Position numbers and translations under genes: made by a program
From: CAYVOX01 sp964453035
GTDB lineage: Bacteria; Chloroflexota; Anaerolineae; Anaerolineales; Anaerolineaceae
DNA: 53,308 nt
NCBI GenBank assembly: GCA_964453035.1
Contig: CAYVOX010000006.1
Location: 1 to 53,308, forward strand
Reading direction: 5' to 3'
Shown here: piece by piece, positions 23,147-30,897 of the stretch
Numbering within the stretch: the first letter of the stretch is position 1
How the letters are laid out: every line of letters begins with the position of its first letter
Notes under the pieces: model-generated
What the model saw: only the letters and a program-made list of their open reading frames with translations
Database searches by the model: none
What the model was told of the DNA's origin: nothing

Positions 23147-25921
23147 ATGCCAATGCCTGTAGAAACCGTGGACGTGGTTGTGGTGGGCGGTGGGCTGGCG
23201 GGCGTCGGCGCGGCGCTCACCTGCGCTGCAGCCGGCCTGCAGACCGCCCTCATCGAGCGCCGCGCGGTGCTCGGCTGGGAAGCCGCCTGGGCCGGTCAGC
23301 TTGGCTTCACCGGCGGCAAGAGTCCGCTCACCCGCACCGTGCTGCAAACCTGCCAGCAGGTGGGCGCCTGGGGCAGCGGGCGCGTGGACGCCCCCGTGCT
23401 GGAAATGGCCCTCAACCACCAGGTGCTGGCGGCGGGCGTGCTGCAGCGCAATTACTGGCATCCCGTTCAGGCTGCCGTCGCCGCAAGGCTGCTCACCGGG
23501 CTGCGCTGTGCGGGCAAATCCGGGCAGCATCAACTGCACGCCCGCGTCTTCCTGGATGCCGACCGGCTGCTCCCCCTCTGGCAAATCGCTGGCTGGCCCG
23601 TTGTCCCTCCGCAAGGCGCTGCCCGCTCAACCCTTTTCTACAACGGCCTGGCCCACCAGCCCCTCACCCAACCCCTGGCGCTCGGCGGGGAGCAGGATCT
23701 GCAGCTCATCCCCGGCATCTGGCCCGGCGAGCTCGCCATTGAATACACCTTACCCCAGGCGGATTCCCTTTCCGCGCTGCTCATCCTGCCGGAATTGCTC
23801 TCCAACCTGCAGCGCCAGTTTCCCCATCTTAAAAACGGCATTCTCACCCACGCCTCGCTCGAATCCTTCCCCCTCGCTGCTCCTCCTCCCACGCCAGGTC
23901 GCCACCCCGGCTTTGATAACCTGCTGCGCGTGCTGCCCGGCCCCGCGCCGGAAGCTCTCAACCCGGTGGGCCACCTGCTGGATGCCGGCGTTTCCGCTGC
24001 TCACCGCCTGCTGGAAGATTGGCCTGCCTTCTCCACCACCCCCGCCGCCCCGTCAGACTGGACTCCGCTGCCCGCCCCTCGCCTCCACCACGCCGAAGTG
24101 CTGGTGTGCGGCGGCGGCACCGCGGGCTCTTTGGCAGCCATTGCTTCCGCCCGCCGCGGAGCGCACACCGCCCTGCTGGAATCCGGCACCTTCCTGGGCG
24201 GCACCGGCACCGGCAGCGTCCACACCTACTACTGGGGCATGCCAGGCGGCCTGCAGGATGAAGTTGACGCCCGCACCGGGCAGCTCTCCCAATTCTTCAT
24301 GCCCCCCGGCAAAGCCTACGGCTTCCACCCCATCGCCAAACGCCTGGCGCTCGCGCAGATGGCGCAGGAAGCCGGTGTGGAAATGACCTTCCAGACCACG
24401 GTCACCGCGCTGCAAACCACCTCCACCCAACCCCGCCGCATCCAGTCCGTACAGGCCCTCAGCCCGGGTGGAGCGATCAAGTACCAGCCCCGGGTGGTGA
24501 TTGACAGCACCGGCGATGGCGACATCGCTGCGCTGGCAGGCGTGCCCTTCATCCAGGGCCGCGCCGCCGACGGCCTCACCCACCCCTACTCGCTGGTCTG
24601 CGGGCGGCTGGGTCCTTCCGGCATGCTCACCTACACCAATATCGATTCCGGCTACGTGAATGCCGCCGATGCCGCCGACCTGACCCGTGCCCGCCAGGTG
24701 GCTCTCCAGCAGTACTGGCAGGAGCAGGTCACCCCTCAGAACCGCTACCTGTTCATCTCCCCCACCGTCGGCGCGCGCAGCAGCCACCACATCATCGGAC
24801 AATACACCCTCACCCTCGCCGACCAGGTCGAACAGCGCCAGTTTGAGGATGCCATTGCCTGCTCTATCGGGCATTACGATAACCACGCCTTCGATTACGA
24901 GAACGAAAGCGATGAAGCCGTGCTGTGGGTGTGGTTGATGGGCAACTGGAGCAAAGAAATCGGCTCGCAAATCCCTTACCGCTGCCTGCTCCCCCCCAAC
25001 GTGGATGGCCTGCTGGTGGCTTGCCGCGCCCTCTCGGTCACCTACGACGCCCACAACCAGCTGCGCATGCAGCGCGATATGCAGCGCATCGGCGAGGCCG
25101 CCGGTCTGGCAGCGGCGCTGTGCGTTGAAAACAACCTCACCCCCCACAGCCTGCCCATCCATCTGCTGCAGCCGCAACTGGCTGCCAGCGGCGCGCTTCA
25201 ACCGGTCAGGCGCGGCGAGCAGACTGTTTATCAATCTCCCGCGCCCCTGCCGCAGACTGAACCGCCCCTCCCTCCCGAGCAGTGGTCCCAGGCCCTGGCC
25301 TGCGAAGACCCCGGCATGCTGCTCTGGCGCATCTACCGCGCCGGTGAATCCGCCCTGCCCGCCTTGCAGGGAGCCGTGGAAGACGAAAACGAATGGACCC
25401 GCTTCTGGGCTTCAATTCTGCTGGCGCTGCATAACGCCCCTAACGCCGCCGCCGTTCACACCCTCATCCAGGTCGTGAGCCAGCGCAAAAACATCACCCG
25501 CCAGGGCTACCGCCCGCTCCAGTTGTGGATTGCCGCCCTGGTGCTGCTGGGACGCACCCGCAGTTCTGCCGCCCTGGAAGTAGCCGGCAGCGTGCTGAGC
25601 GATGCAAGCGCCGACCTGCACGCACGCGTGGCTGCCTTGCGCGCGCTGGGGCGCATCGGTTCCCCGCAGGCCGTCCCGCTCATCGAAGCCGTCGTCAGCC
25701 AGGTGCAATTGCCCGCCTACCTGCCCATGCGCGCCGACCGGCACCCCGGCTTTGGCGAAGACCCCCGCTACCACCTGCACCTGGCCGCCGCGCAGGTGCT
25801 GGCGCAACTCGGCTGCCCGCGCCCCCACCTGGCCCGCCCCTATCTCAACGATCCCCGCGCACACGTCCGCACCTGGGCGCAACGGATTGTGGAAGGCGAA
25901 CTGAATCCTTGCCAAATGTAG
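23147..25921 (+). CDS. Large FAD-dependent oxidoreductase with two Rossmann motifs and HEAT-like tail
   Basis: A 924-residue protein. Residues 8-40 carry an FAD-binding motif (VVVGGGLAGVGAAL), but the following 270 residues lack a complete flavoprotein fold. A second, fuller unit begins near 315 with VLVCGGGTAGSLAAIASA and GGTGTGSVHTYYWGMPGG, continues with VVIDSTGDGDIAALAG and ends near 720; it belongs to the FAD_oxidored (PF12831-like) family. The last 190 residues are Ala/Leu-rich helical repeats of HEAT/PBS-lyase type. The substrate is unknown. It is probably cytoplasmic. The tandem arrangement may be an internal duplication with a decayed first copy. It is divergent from the URO-D gene and may use the same compound. 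Confidence 0.82.
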   Translation: MPMPVETVDVVVVGGGLAGVGAALTCAAAGLQTALIERRAVLGWEAAWAGQLGFTGGKSPLTRTVLQTCQQVGAWGSGRVDAPVLEMALNHQVLAAGVLQRNYWHPVQAAVAARLLTGLRCAGKSGQHQLHARVFLDADRLLPLWQIAGWPVVPPQGAARSTLFYNGLAHQPLTQPLALGGEQDLQLIPGIWPGELAIEYTLPQADSLSALLILPELLSNLQRQFPHLKNGILTHASLESFPLAAPPPTPGRHPGFDNLLRVLPGPAPEALNPVGHLLDAGVSAAHRLLEDWPAFSTTPAAPSDWTPLPAPRLHHAEVLVCGGGTAGSLAAIASARRGAHTALLESGTFLGGTGTGSVHTYYWGMPGGLQDEVDARTGQLSQFFMPPGKAYGFHPIAKRLALAQMAQEAGVEMTFQTTVTALQTTSTQPRRIQSVQALSPGGAIKYQPRVVIDSTGDGDIAALAGVPFIQGRAADGLTHPYSLVCGRLGPSGMLTYTNIDSGYVNAADAADLTRARQVALQQYWQEQVTPQNRYLFISPTVGARSSHHIIGQYTLTLADQVEQRQFEDAIACSIGHYDNHAFDYENESDEAVLWVWLMGNWSKEIGSQIPYRCLLPPNVDGLLVACRALSVTYDAHNQLRMQRDMQRIGEAAGLAAALCVENNLTPHSLPIHLLQPQLAASGALQPVRRGEQTVYQSPAPLPQTEPPLPPEQWSQALACEDPGMLLWRIYRAGESALPALQGAVEDENEWTRFWASILLALHNAPNAAAVHTLIQVVSQRKNITRQGYRPLQLWIAALVLLGRTRSSAALEVAGSVLSDASADLHARVAALRALGRIGSPQAVPLIEAVVSQVQLPAYLPMRADRHPGFGEDPRYHLHLAAAQVLAQLGCPRPHLARPYLNDPRAHVRTWAQRIVEGELNPCQM

Positions 25922-25998
25922 GAGCGGACGCCCTCCGCCTGGCCCACCCCCACGCCCTCCGCTTGTTACTGCGTCCCCACAGCAAACCTATCCGCTCC

Positions 25999-26018
25999 CT
26001 GCTGCGTCCCCGCAGCAG
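25999..26018 (+). terminator. Perfect 8-bp hairpin after the FAD oxidoreductase gene
   Basis: CTGCTGCG (25999-26006) pairs with CGCAGCAG (26011-26018) around TCCC. There is no T tract; it may slow 3' decay or help termination. The surrounding 25922-26040 is otherwise noncoding pyrimidine-rich sequence. Confidence 0.4.
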
Positions 26019-26051
26019 GCCGCCAGGTTGCCTTTCCCGAAGGCCAACCTT

Positions 26052-26087
26052 AAAAAAAAAACAGGGGCGCAGCAAGCTGCGCCCCTG
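26052..26087 (-). terminator. Strong intrinsic terminator for the slyD-like gene
   Basis: On the minus strand an 11-bp perfect stem (26087-26077 with 26072-26062, 4-nt loop) is followed by ten T (26061-26052). It lies 50 nt after the slyD-like stop. Confidence 0.85.
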
Positions 26088-26136
26088 ATGGCTGTTCGCG
26101 GTAGGAATCCTGCCTGGTCCACTCTTTACAGGATCT

Positions 26137-26664
26137 TTAATGATGGTGATCGTGCCCGTGGTCATGGTCATGACCATGCCCGTGATGGTCGCCGTGCACG
26201 TGGCCGTGTTCCATCTCTTCAGCCGTGGCCGGGCGCACGCCCACCACAGTGATATCGAACACCAGTTGCTTGCCCGCCAGCGGGTGGTTGAAGTCCAGCC
26301 GCACGGTTTCATCCGTCACAGACTGGATGCGCGCCGGCATCGTATCACCGTCCTGCGTACGCACCTGCAACTCAATGCCCTCTTCCAGCGGAATTTCAGC
26401 GGGGAACTGCTCGCGCGGCACTTCCACAAAAGCCTCTTCGTCCAGTTCGCCGTAGCCTTCACCCGCGGGAACCACCACATTCTTGCTCTCGCCCACGGTC
26501 ATGCCGTAAAGCGCATTTTCCAGCCCGGGGATGATGTGCCCTTCCCCCTGGATGAACTCCAGCGGCTCGCCTTCTTCCGATTGGTCCATGATTTCATCAT
26601 CAACATGCAGGGTGTACTGCATGGAAACCACATGCCCGTCAACAATTTTCAAAACGTCTTCCAT
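26137..26664 (-). CDS. slyD: FKBP-type peptidyl-prolyl isomerase with His-rich tail (SlyD-like)
   Basis: A 175-residue SlyD-type protein: split FKBP domain with GEPLEFIQGEGHIIPGLENA (32-51) and FNHPLAGKQLVFDITV (125-140), flanking an insert-in-flap chaperone domain (about 70-125). The C-terminal 23 residues (153-175) contain 13 histidines, the usual nickel-binding tail of SlyD. It helps protein folding and can deliver nickel to metalloenzymes. ATG 26664 is chosen because it starts the family core and follows AGAGGA; the frame extends upstream to 26844 through repeat sequence. A nickel-dependent LarA homologue is encoded 6 kb away, a possible client by inference. Confidence 0.9.
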   Translation of the reverse strand: MEDVLKIVDGHVVSMQYTLHVDDEIMDQSEEGEPLEFIQGEGHIIPGLENALYGMTVGESKNVVVPAGEGYGELDEEAFVEVPREQFPAEIPLEEGIELQVRTQDGDTMPARIQSVTDETVRLDFNHPLAGKQLVFDITVVGVRPATAEEMEHGHVHGDHHGHGHDHDHGHDHHH

Positions 26665-26786
26665 TTTTCCTCTTACTGCCTGGCCGTTGAGTATAGGGGT
26701 TAGCCAGTCAAACCTGTCCATTTTACCACTTTTAATCTTCAAAATGGTCATCAAATACAATTCGTAGACCTGGCGACCTGACAGTT

Positions 26787-26819
26787 TGTCATCCTGAGGC
26801 TTGAAAAGCAAAGGATCTC
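26787..26819 (+). repeat. Dispersed repeat copy
   Basis: Begins TGTCATCCTGAGG and ends AAGGATCTC, the same plan as the copies at 12073 and 18688. Confidence 0.6.
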
Positions 26820-26851
26820 GATATCCGGTCTTCAAATTCTTCATCTATACC

Positions 26852-26886
26852 AGATTCTTCAGTCGCTTCGCTCCTTCAGAATGACA
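26852..26886 (-). repeat. Dispersed repeat copy, inverted
   Basis: Read on the minus strand it begins TGTCATTCTGAAGGAGCGAA and ends AAGAATCT. Together with the copy at 26787 it forms an inverted pair about 30 nt apart. Confidence 0.6.
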
Positions 26887-26955
26887 CAGGATCTTTAATG
26901 ACTTTCGACGACTGACCTGGTTCGTAAAAGAATATTCACGTTCAGAGAGACCAAA

Positions 26956-26981
26956 CAGCCCCCTTTTTGCTCAGGGGGCTG
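26956..26981 (-). terminator. Terminator-like hairpin after the sulfur-relay operon
   Basis: CAGCCCCCT and AGGGGGCTG pair perfectly (9 bp, loop of 8), 22 nt after the DsrE2 stop, followed on the minus strand by a short T run (TTTGG). Confidence 0.6.
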
Positions 26982-27003
26982 CCATTTGCGGTTTACTCGC
27001 GCA

Positions 27004-27510
27004 TCATACGAAGATAATCTGCGCGCCTTCGGAGATCTCCATGAATTCCATCGCACCCAGCACTTCCGCGCCTTCGATCAGGTCTTCCTTGGTCAGCTTC
27101 ATCATATCCATAGACATCTTGCAGCCGTAAACAGAAGCCCCTGAATCCACAATCATCTGCATGAACTCGCCCACAGGCGGAAAGTCCAGCTTGGCGATTT
27201 CCTTGCGCATCATCCACGTGCCCATCGCCACCATGCCCGGGATCGCCCCGATCCAGGTGGGGATGTGGAACATCGGGTGCATGGAGGGATTGCCCACCAT
27301 CGCCACGTTCAGGTGATCCATCTTCTTCTTGTTGATGATATCCAATCCCCAGAAGGTGAAGAAAATATGCACTTCAATGCCAGCCATGCGCGCGGCATTC
27401 GCCAGGATCATCACCGGGTAAGCCATATCCAGCGAGCCTTTGGAGGCAATCAGCGCCAGCTTGCGGGTATCTTTCTTGATAACATTGACATCAGGGGTCA
27501 TCATGATCAT
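27004..27510 (-). CDS. DsrE2-type sulfur carrier protein
   Basis: A 168-residue DsrE/DsrF-superfamily protein of the DsrE2 kind, implicated in moving persulfide sulfur between TusA, rhodanese and other partners. KLALIASKGSLDMAYPVMI forms the first strand and helix. The hydrophobic region FHIPTWIGAIPGMVAMG (81-97) could attach to the membrane. The conserved cysteine is Cys130 in YGCKMSMDMM. CGGAG lies close to the ATG at 27510; the ATG at 27504 has better spacing, so the true start may be two codons later. Last gene of the operon with PocR-type regulator, SQR-like and DsrC/TusE-like genes. Confidence 0.85.
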   Translation of the reverse strand: MIMMTPDVNVIKKDTRKLALIASKGSLDMAYPVMILANAARMAGIEVHIFFTFWGLDIINKKKMDHLNVAMVGNPSMHPMFHIPTWIGAIPGMVAMGTWMMRKEIAKLDFPPVGEFMQMIVDSGASVYGCKMSMDMMKLTKEDLIEGAEVLGAMEFMEISEGAQIIFV

Positions 27511-27587
27511 TTCTCCGTTTTTTCCAGAACATCCAATAATTGCGGTTCAACCTCACAGCCGTTCAAGCCCGTGAGGTTGTTGATAGA

Positions 27588-27893
27588 TTAGATGCAGCCG
27601 GTCGGTTTCTTCAGGCCAGCCACTTTGGCCGCCAGTTTGCCCGGGCCGCCGGGGAACAACTGGTACAGTTCCTTGGTGTTGACGTCCGTGTTCTTGGTGA
27701 TGGCGCGCAGCGTGGGGGCATCGCCCTTGGCCTTGAACTCAGCGCGGCAGTAATTCAGCACCACCCAGTGGCGGTCGGTCAGTTCGATGCCCTCGCGCGC
27801 GGCCAGGGCTTTGGCGATTTCGGGTGTCCAGGCGTTCGCGTCCACCATGAAACCGTCTTTGTCAAAAGCAATCCCGGAAAGAATATCAGACAT
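27588..27893 (-). CDS. DsrC/TusE-family sulfur relay protein with a single C-terminal cysteine
   Basis: A 101-residue DsrC/TusE protein. The flexible C-terminal arm is present and ends KKPTGCI, so the penultimate Cys100 that carries the persulfide is kept. The second arm cysteine found in DsrC of dissimilatory sulfite reduction, eleven residues earlier, is Ala89 here. By family knowledge this single-Cys form is typical of TusE-like or regulatory relatives rather than the DsrAB substrate. Another cysteine, Cys49, lies in VVLNYCRAEF. The gene sits between the SQR-like (63-nt gap) and DsrE2 (77-nt gap) genes, pointing to a sulfur-transfer chain without sulfite reductase in this window. Confidence 0.88.
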   Translation of the reverse strand: MSDILSGIAFDKDGFMVDANAWTPEIAKALAAREGIELTDRHWVVLNYCRAEFKAKGDAPTLRAITKNTDVNTKELYQLFPGGPGKLAAKVAGLKKPTGCI

Positions 27894-27956
27894 TTTATTT
27901 TTCTCCTTGTTTTTATTAGCCGCGCCGGTTCAATCCTGCGCGGAAAGTGAATAAAA

Positions 27957-29189
27957 TTACGGGCGTTTGCCCAACATGCTGAACTTGCTGGGCAGCGGCA
28001 CTTCGATGCCCTTCAACATCATGTTCCAGTACAGGTATCTGAAAGCCAGCTTACCCCAGTGGTTGATGAGCGATTCGCGCAGCAGGCTGAAGGGGCCCAC
28101 CACCGGCAGTGGATACTCACCCGGCAGCGGCTCGGTGTTGTAATCGAAATCAATCAGAATACCCCTGTTAAACCCGGACTCAATATAGCAGCTGGCGTGA
28201 CCGTCAAATTTGGCGTGCAATTCCTTGCCCGCGACATACGCCAGGATGTTCTCCACCGCCACTTCCAGCTGGAAGTGAATCACCGCGCCGGCTTTGGAGG
28301 TGGGAATGTTAGCCGCATCGCCCATCACGAACACGTTCGGCCACTTGACCGATTGCAGCGTCTCTTTGTTGGTCGGCACGTAGTTCAGGTCATCGCCCAT
28401 GCCGGAATTGCCAATCACCTCCGCGCCCATGTTGGTGGGAACGGTCACCAGCAAATCGTAGGGGATCTCGCGGTCATCATAGGAGCGCAGCACGTTCTTG
28501 CCAGAATCCACCTCACCCGCGGCAAAATCCGCCTCAAGGGTGATGTTCTTACGCTTAAGCATATCGCCAAACGCCGCCGCAGCCCTCGGCTTGGTGAAGG
28601 CGCCCGAAAGCGGCGTGGCAAACACCAGGTCCACCTTGTTGCGCATCCCGCGCTGCGTGAAGTAGTAATCCGCCAGGAACAAAAACTCCAGCGGCGCCAC
28701 CGGGCATTTGATCGGGTTTTCAACCACGTTCACCACCAGCCGCCCGCCCTGCCACTTGCGAACAAAATGGCTCAGCGCCACCGCGCCCTCGAACGTGTAA
28801 AAATCAAACACGTTCTTGCGCCAGCCGCCGTCGGTCATGCCTTCAGTCTCTTCCGGATGGATATCCGTGCCCGTCGCCACCACCAGCACATCGTAGTCAA
28901 TCACCCGGTTGTCCTTCGTCAGCTTCACCCGGCTGGCATCCGGCTGAATTTCTTCGATATCCGAGATGACGAATTCCACCTTCCCCGGGATGAAATTCCG
29001 CTTGGGCCGGTAAACGTCTTCCGGTTTGTACATATCAAAGGGGATAAAGAGAAAACCGGGCTGGTAGTAATGCGTCTCGTCGCGGTCCACCAGCACAACT
29101 TTCCACTGGTTTCCGTCCAGTTTCGAGGCCATTTTTCGGGCGATCATCGTGCCGGCAGTGCCGGCGCCCAGAACCAATAACGTCTTCAT
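27957..29189 (-). CDS. Sulfide:quinone oxidoreductase-like flavoprotein
   Basis: A 410-residue FAD-dependent pyridine-nucleotide-disulfide-type protein resembling SQR. The FAD motif GAGTAG is at 8-13, the second dinucleotide region around 148-195, and VFVMGDAANIPTSKAGAV (287-304) binds FAD. SQR enzymes use cysteines to take up sulfide. Cys162 in NPIKCPVAP matches the conserved site; Cys334 is the only other cysteine, so the usual three-cysteine set is incomplete and a persulfide-transfer role is possible. The C-terminal amphipathic region (375-395) may bind the membrane. It lies 27 nt after the regulator gene. Confidence 0.85.
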   Translation of the reverse strand: MKTLLVLGAGTAGTMIARKMASKLDGNQWKVVLVDRDETHYYQPGFLFIPFDMYKPEDVYRPKRNFIPGKVEFVISDIEEIQPDASRVKLTKDNRVIDYDVLVVATGTDIHPEETEGMTDGGWRKNVFDFYTFEGAVALSHFVRKWQGGRLVVNVVENPIKCPVAPLEFLFLADYYFTQRGMRNKVDLVFATPLSGAFTKPRAAAAFGDMLKRKNITLEADFAAGEVDSGKNVLRSYDDREIPYDLLVTVPTNMGAEVIGNSGMGDDLNYVPTNKETLQSVKWPNVFVMGDAANIPTSKAGAVIHFQLEVAVENILAYVAGKELHAKFDGHASCYIESGFNRGILIDFDYNTEPLPGEYPLPVVGPFSLLRESLINHWGKLAFRYLYWNMMLKGIEVPLPSKFSMLGKRP

Positions 29190-29216
29190 ATACTTAGCTC
29201 CTTCTTTCTTTCCCCT

Positions 29217-29969
29217 CTAGGGGATCTGCGTAAGATTGGCAATTTGTTGCAAGCGTTGGATTAATCCAATGCGTTCGCGTAAGATGCTTTCAACGGCGCG
29301 CGCTGCGGTTTGCGGCCAGGCCTCCGCCTGCTGGTGCTGCTCAGGGGCAATCACCGCAACGGACTCCGCCGCCTGCTGCAGTTCAGCCAGGTCCAACCCC
29401 GTCTGACTGGCGGTACGGCGCAGGCGTTCGGCCTGTTCGCGCGGCTCTGGCTTCTGCCAGTAAAACTGCCCCGCCAAAAAGTAACCGGCTGGTTTGGCCT
29501 GGTCGCTGATCGGCGCGCAAATGTATTGCAGCCCGGCATGACAGGTGAAGAATTTGCGCCCCTCGGCCGCTTGCTGCGCCATCTCGCGCCAGCTCTGCTG
29601 GCAGGCAGCCAGTCCGGCCTGGCTTTGCATCATCTTCTGGCAAAAAGCGCAGGCCTGGCTCACCTCGGTGATGGGACGACCGGCCCCATCCACCACCAGC
29701 GCGCTGATCTGGCTGACGTCTGAGAAGAGATCCTGGATAGTCTGCACGCAGTGGGTGGGGAAGGAGTTGTCGGTGCTGATGCCCGGCGCCAGCATCTCAT
29801 CTGAGGAGGGCGCGCCGCTCAACAGGCGTTCCACATCGTGCTGCGCAAAACGCCATTGCTGACCGATCTTCACCCCGCGCAGGCGTCCATCTTGCAGCAT
29901 GCGGTAAATGGTGATGCGGTCAACCTTGAGAAGCTCTTGAACCTGTCGGGTGGTGTAGTAATCTGCCAT
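29217..29969 (-). CDS. Transcriptional regulator: excisionase-type HTH plus PocR ligand domain
   Basis: A 250-residue regulator. Residues 4-50 form a MerR/excisionase-like helix-turn-helix (YYTTRQVQELLKVDRITIYR). Residues 72-170 form a PocR-type sensory domain with five cysteines (107, 110, 123, 143, 151) in the usual pattern, including FTCHAGLQYICAP, and a GYFLAGQFYW strand. PocR domains bind small molecules, and the cysteines may hold a metal or sense redox or sulfur state (inference). ATG 29969 is chosen over 30029 because it opens the HTH and lies just downstream of the predicted promoter, although no strong ribosome site is visible. First gene of the sulfur-relay operon, probably self-regulated. 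Confidence 0.85.
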   Translation of the reverse strand: MADYYTTRQVQELLKVDRITIYRMLQDGRLRGVKIGQQWRFAQHDVERLLSGAPSSDEMLAPGISTDNSFPTHCVQTIQDLFSDVSQISALVVDGAGRPITEVSQACAFCQKMMQSQAGLAACQQSWREMAQQAAEGRKFFTCHAGLQYICAPISDQAKPAGYFLAGQFYWQKPEPREQAERLRRTASQTGLDLAELQQAAESVAVIAPEQHQQAEAWPQTAARAVESILRERIGLIQRLQQIANLTQIP

Positions 29970-29980
29970 ATTGTTACTCG

Positions 29981-30013
29981 TTGTTATAGCATTACTATAA
30001 CATGATATAACAA
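29981..30013. promoter_or_regulatory. Palindromic operator candidate over the sulfur operon promoter
   Basis: TTGTTATA (29981-29988) and TATAACAA (30006-30013) are perfect inverted arms; a further half-site TATAACA lies at 29996-30002. The element covers the -10 box and start region, the usual place for autorepression by the HTH/PocR protein. Confidence 0.5.
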
Positions 30014-30022
30014 TTTTGACTA
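29994..30022 (-). promoter_or_regulatory. Promoter of the PocR/SQR/TusE/DsrE operon
   Basis: Minus-strand -10 TATAGT (29999-29994) and weak -35 TAGTCA (30022-30017) with a 17-nt spacer. The predicted start is near 29987. The poor -35 fits activation by a bound regulator. Confidence 0.5.
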
Positions 30023-30037
30023 GTGACAAATGTCACA
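30022..30037. promoter_or_regulatory. CRP/FNR-like palindrome at about -42
   Basis: AGTGACAAATGTCACA contains perfect inverted arms GTGACA and TGTCAC with a 2-nt centre. It fits the CRP layout TGTGA-N6-TCACA in 9 of 10 defined bases. Its centre is about 42 nt before the predicted start, the class II activator position. Confidence 0.55.
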
Positions 30038-30066
30038 TGTATATATTTTTTATCCCCCTGTGCCGC

Positions 30067-30075
30067 TGGTATAAT
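30067..30075 (+). promoter_or_regulatory. Extended -10 promoter for the methyltransferase gene
   Basis: TGGTATAAT (TG at 30067-30068, TATAAT at 30070-30075). Predicted start near 30082, giving a 29-nt leader with CGGAG as ribosome site before the ATG at 30111. Confidence 0.6.
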
Positions 30076-30110
30076 TAGCCCACGCCAATCCCCTTTCGGA
30101 GCAATGTCCC

Positions 30111-30881
30111 ATGTACGATGCCTTCAGCGACGATTACGATCGTTTTGTCAACTGGCCCAACCGCCTGGCATTCGAGCTGCCCTTCCTGGAGCAGCGCCTG
30201 CAGGCCTCCGGCGCCCGCCGCGTGCTGGATGCCGCCTGCGGCACCGGGCAGCACGCCGTTGCCCTGGCGCAGCGCGGTTATGCCGCCGCCGGCGCCGACC
30301 TCAGCGCCCCTATGATTGCCCACGCCCGCCAGGTCGCCGCCGCTGCCGGGGTAGCCATCCCCTTTCAAGCGGTCGGCTTCGGGCAATTGGCCCCCGCGTT
30401 TGCCGCCAGCCCCCTCTTCCCCTTCGACGCCCTGCTCTGCCTGGGCAACTCCCTGCCCCACCTGCTCACCGCCCCCCTCCTTACCGCCGCCCTGGAAGAT
30501 TTTGCCGCCTGCCTGCGCCCGGGCGGCCTGCTCATCCTGCAAAACCGCAACTTCGACTCGCTCGCCGCCTCGCGCGAGCGCTGGATGGAGCCACAAGCCC
30601 ACCGCGAAGGCCAGACCGAGCGCATCTTCCTGCGCTTTTATGATTACGAACCCGATGGGCTGATTAACTTCAACATCCTCACCCTCAAGCGCCAGGGCGA
30701 TGCCTCCTGGCAGCAGACCGTCAGCGCTGCCCGTCTGCGCCCCCTGCTGCAGGCCGAACTGGTCCAGGCCCTTGCAGCCGCCGGCTTTGATCAGATCGAG
30801 TGGTTTGGCAGCCTGGCTGGCGACCCGTTCAACCCCGCCGCCAGCGGCAACCTGGTGGCAGCCGCCCGCAAAAAGGGGTAA
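30111..30881 (+). CDS. Class I SAM-dependent methyltransferase
   Basis: A 256-residue small-molecule-type methyltransferase. It starts with the YDAFSDDYDRFVNW pattern common in this group, followed by motif I RVLDAACGTGQHAVALA (37-53), the acidic loop GADLSAPMI, and the LLCLGNSLPHL and LRPGGLLILQNRN motifs. There is no membrane segment. Substrate is unknown. It is a single gene with its own extended -10 promoter and converges on the DUF4432 gene 16 nt away. Confidence 0.88.
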   Translation: MYDAFSDDYDRFVNWPNRLAFELPFLEQRLQASGARRVLDAACGTGQHAVALAQRGYAAAGADLSAPMIAHARQVAAAAGVAIPFQAVGFGQLAPAFAASPLFPFDALLCLGNSLPHLLTAPLLTAALEDFAACLRPGGLLILQNRNFDSLAASRERWMEPQAHREGQTERIFLRFYDYEPDGLINFNILTLKRQGDASWQQTVSAARLRPLLQAELVQALAAAGFDQIEWFGSLAGDPFNPAASGNLVAAARKKG

Positions 30882-30897
30882 ATCCCCCGGTCTCCCT

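Larger units (their letters stand above)
26665..27003. other. Noncoding gap with dispersed repeats and a terminator
   Basis: This 339-nt stretch has no credible gene. It holds one dispersed repeat in plus orientation (26787-26819, TGTCATCCTGAGG start), one in minus orientation (26852-26886), and the terminator at 26956-26981. The leader of the slyD-like gene occupies its left end. Confidence 0.7.

Noticed and set aside
24053..25234. Open frame of 393 codons opposite the FAD oxidoreductase.
   Set aside because: Gly/Ala/Val-rich composition typical of a shadow frame; the sense protein has clear FAD motifs.
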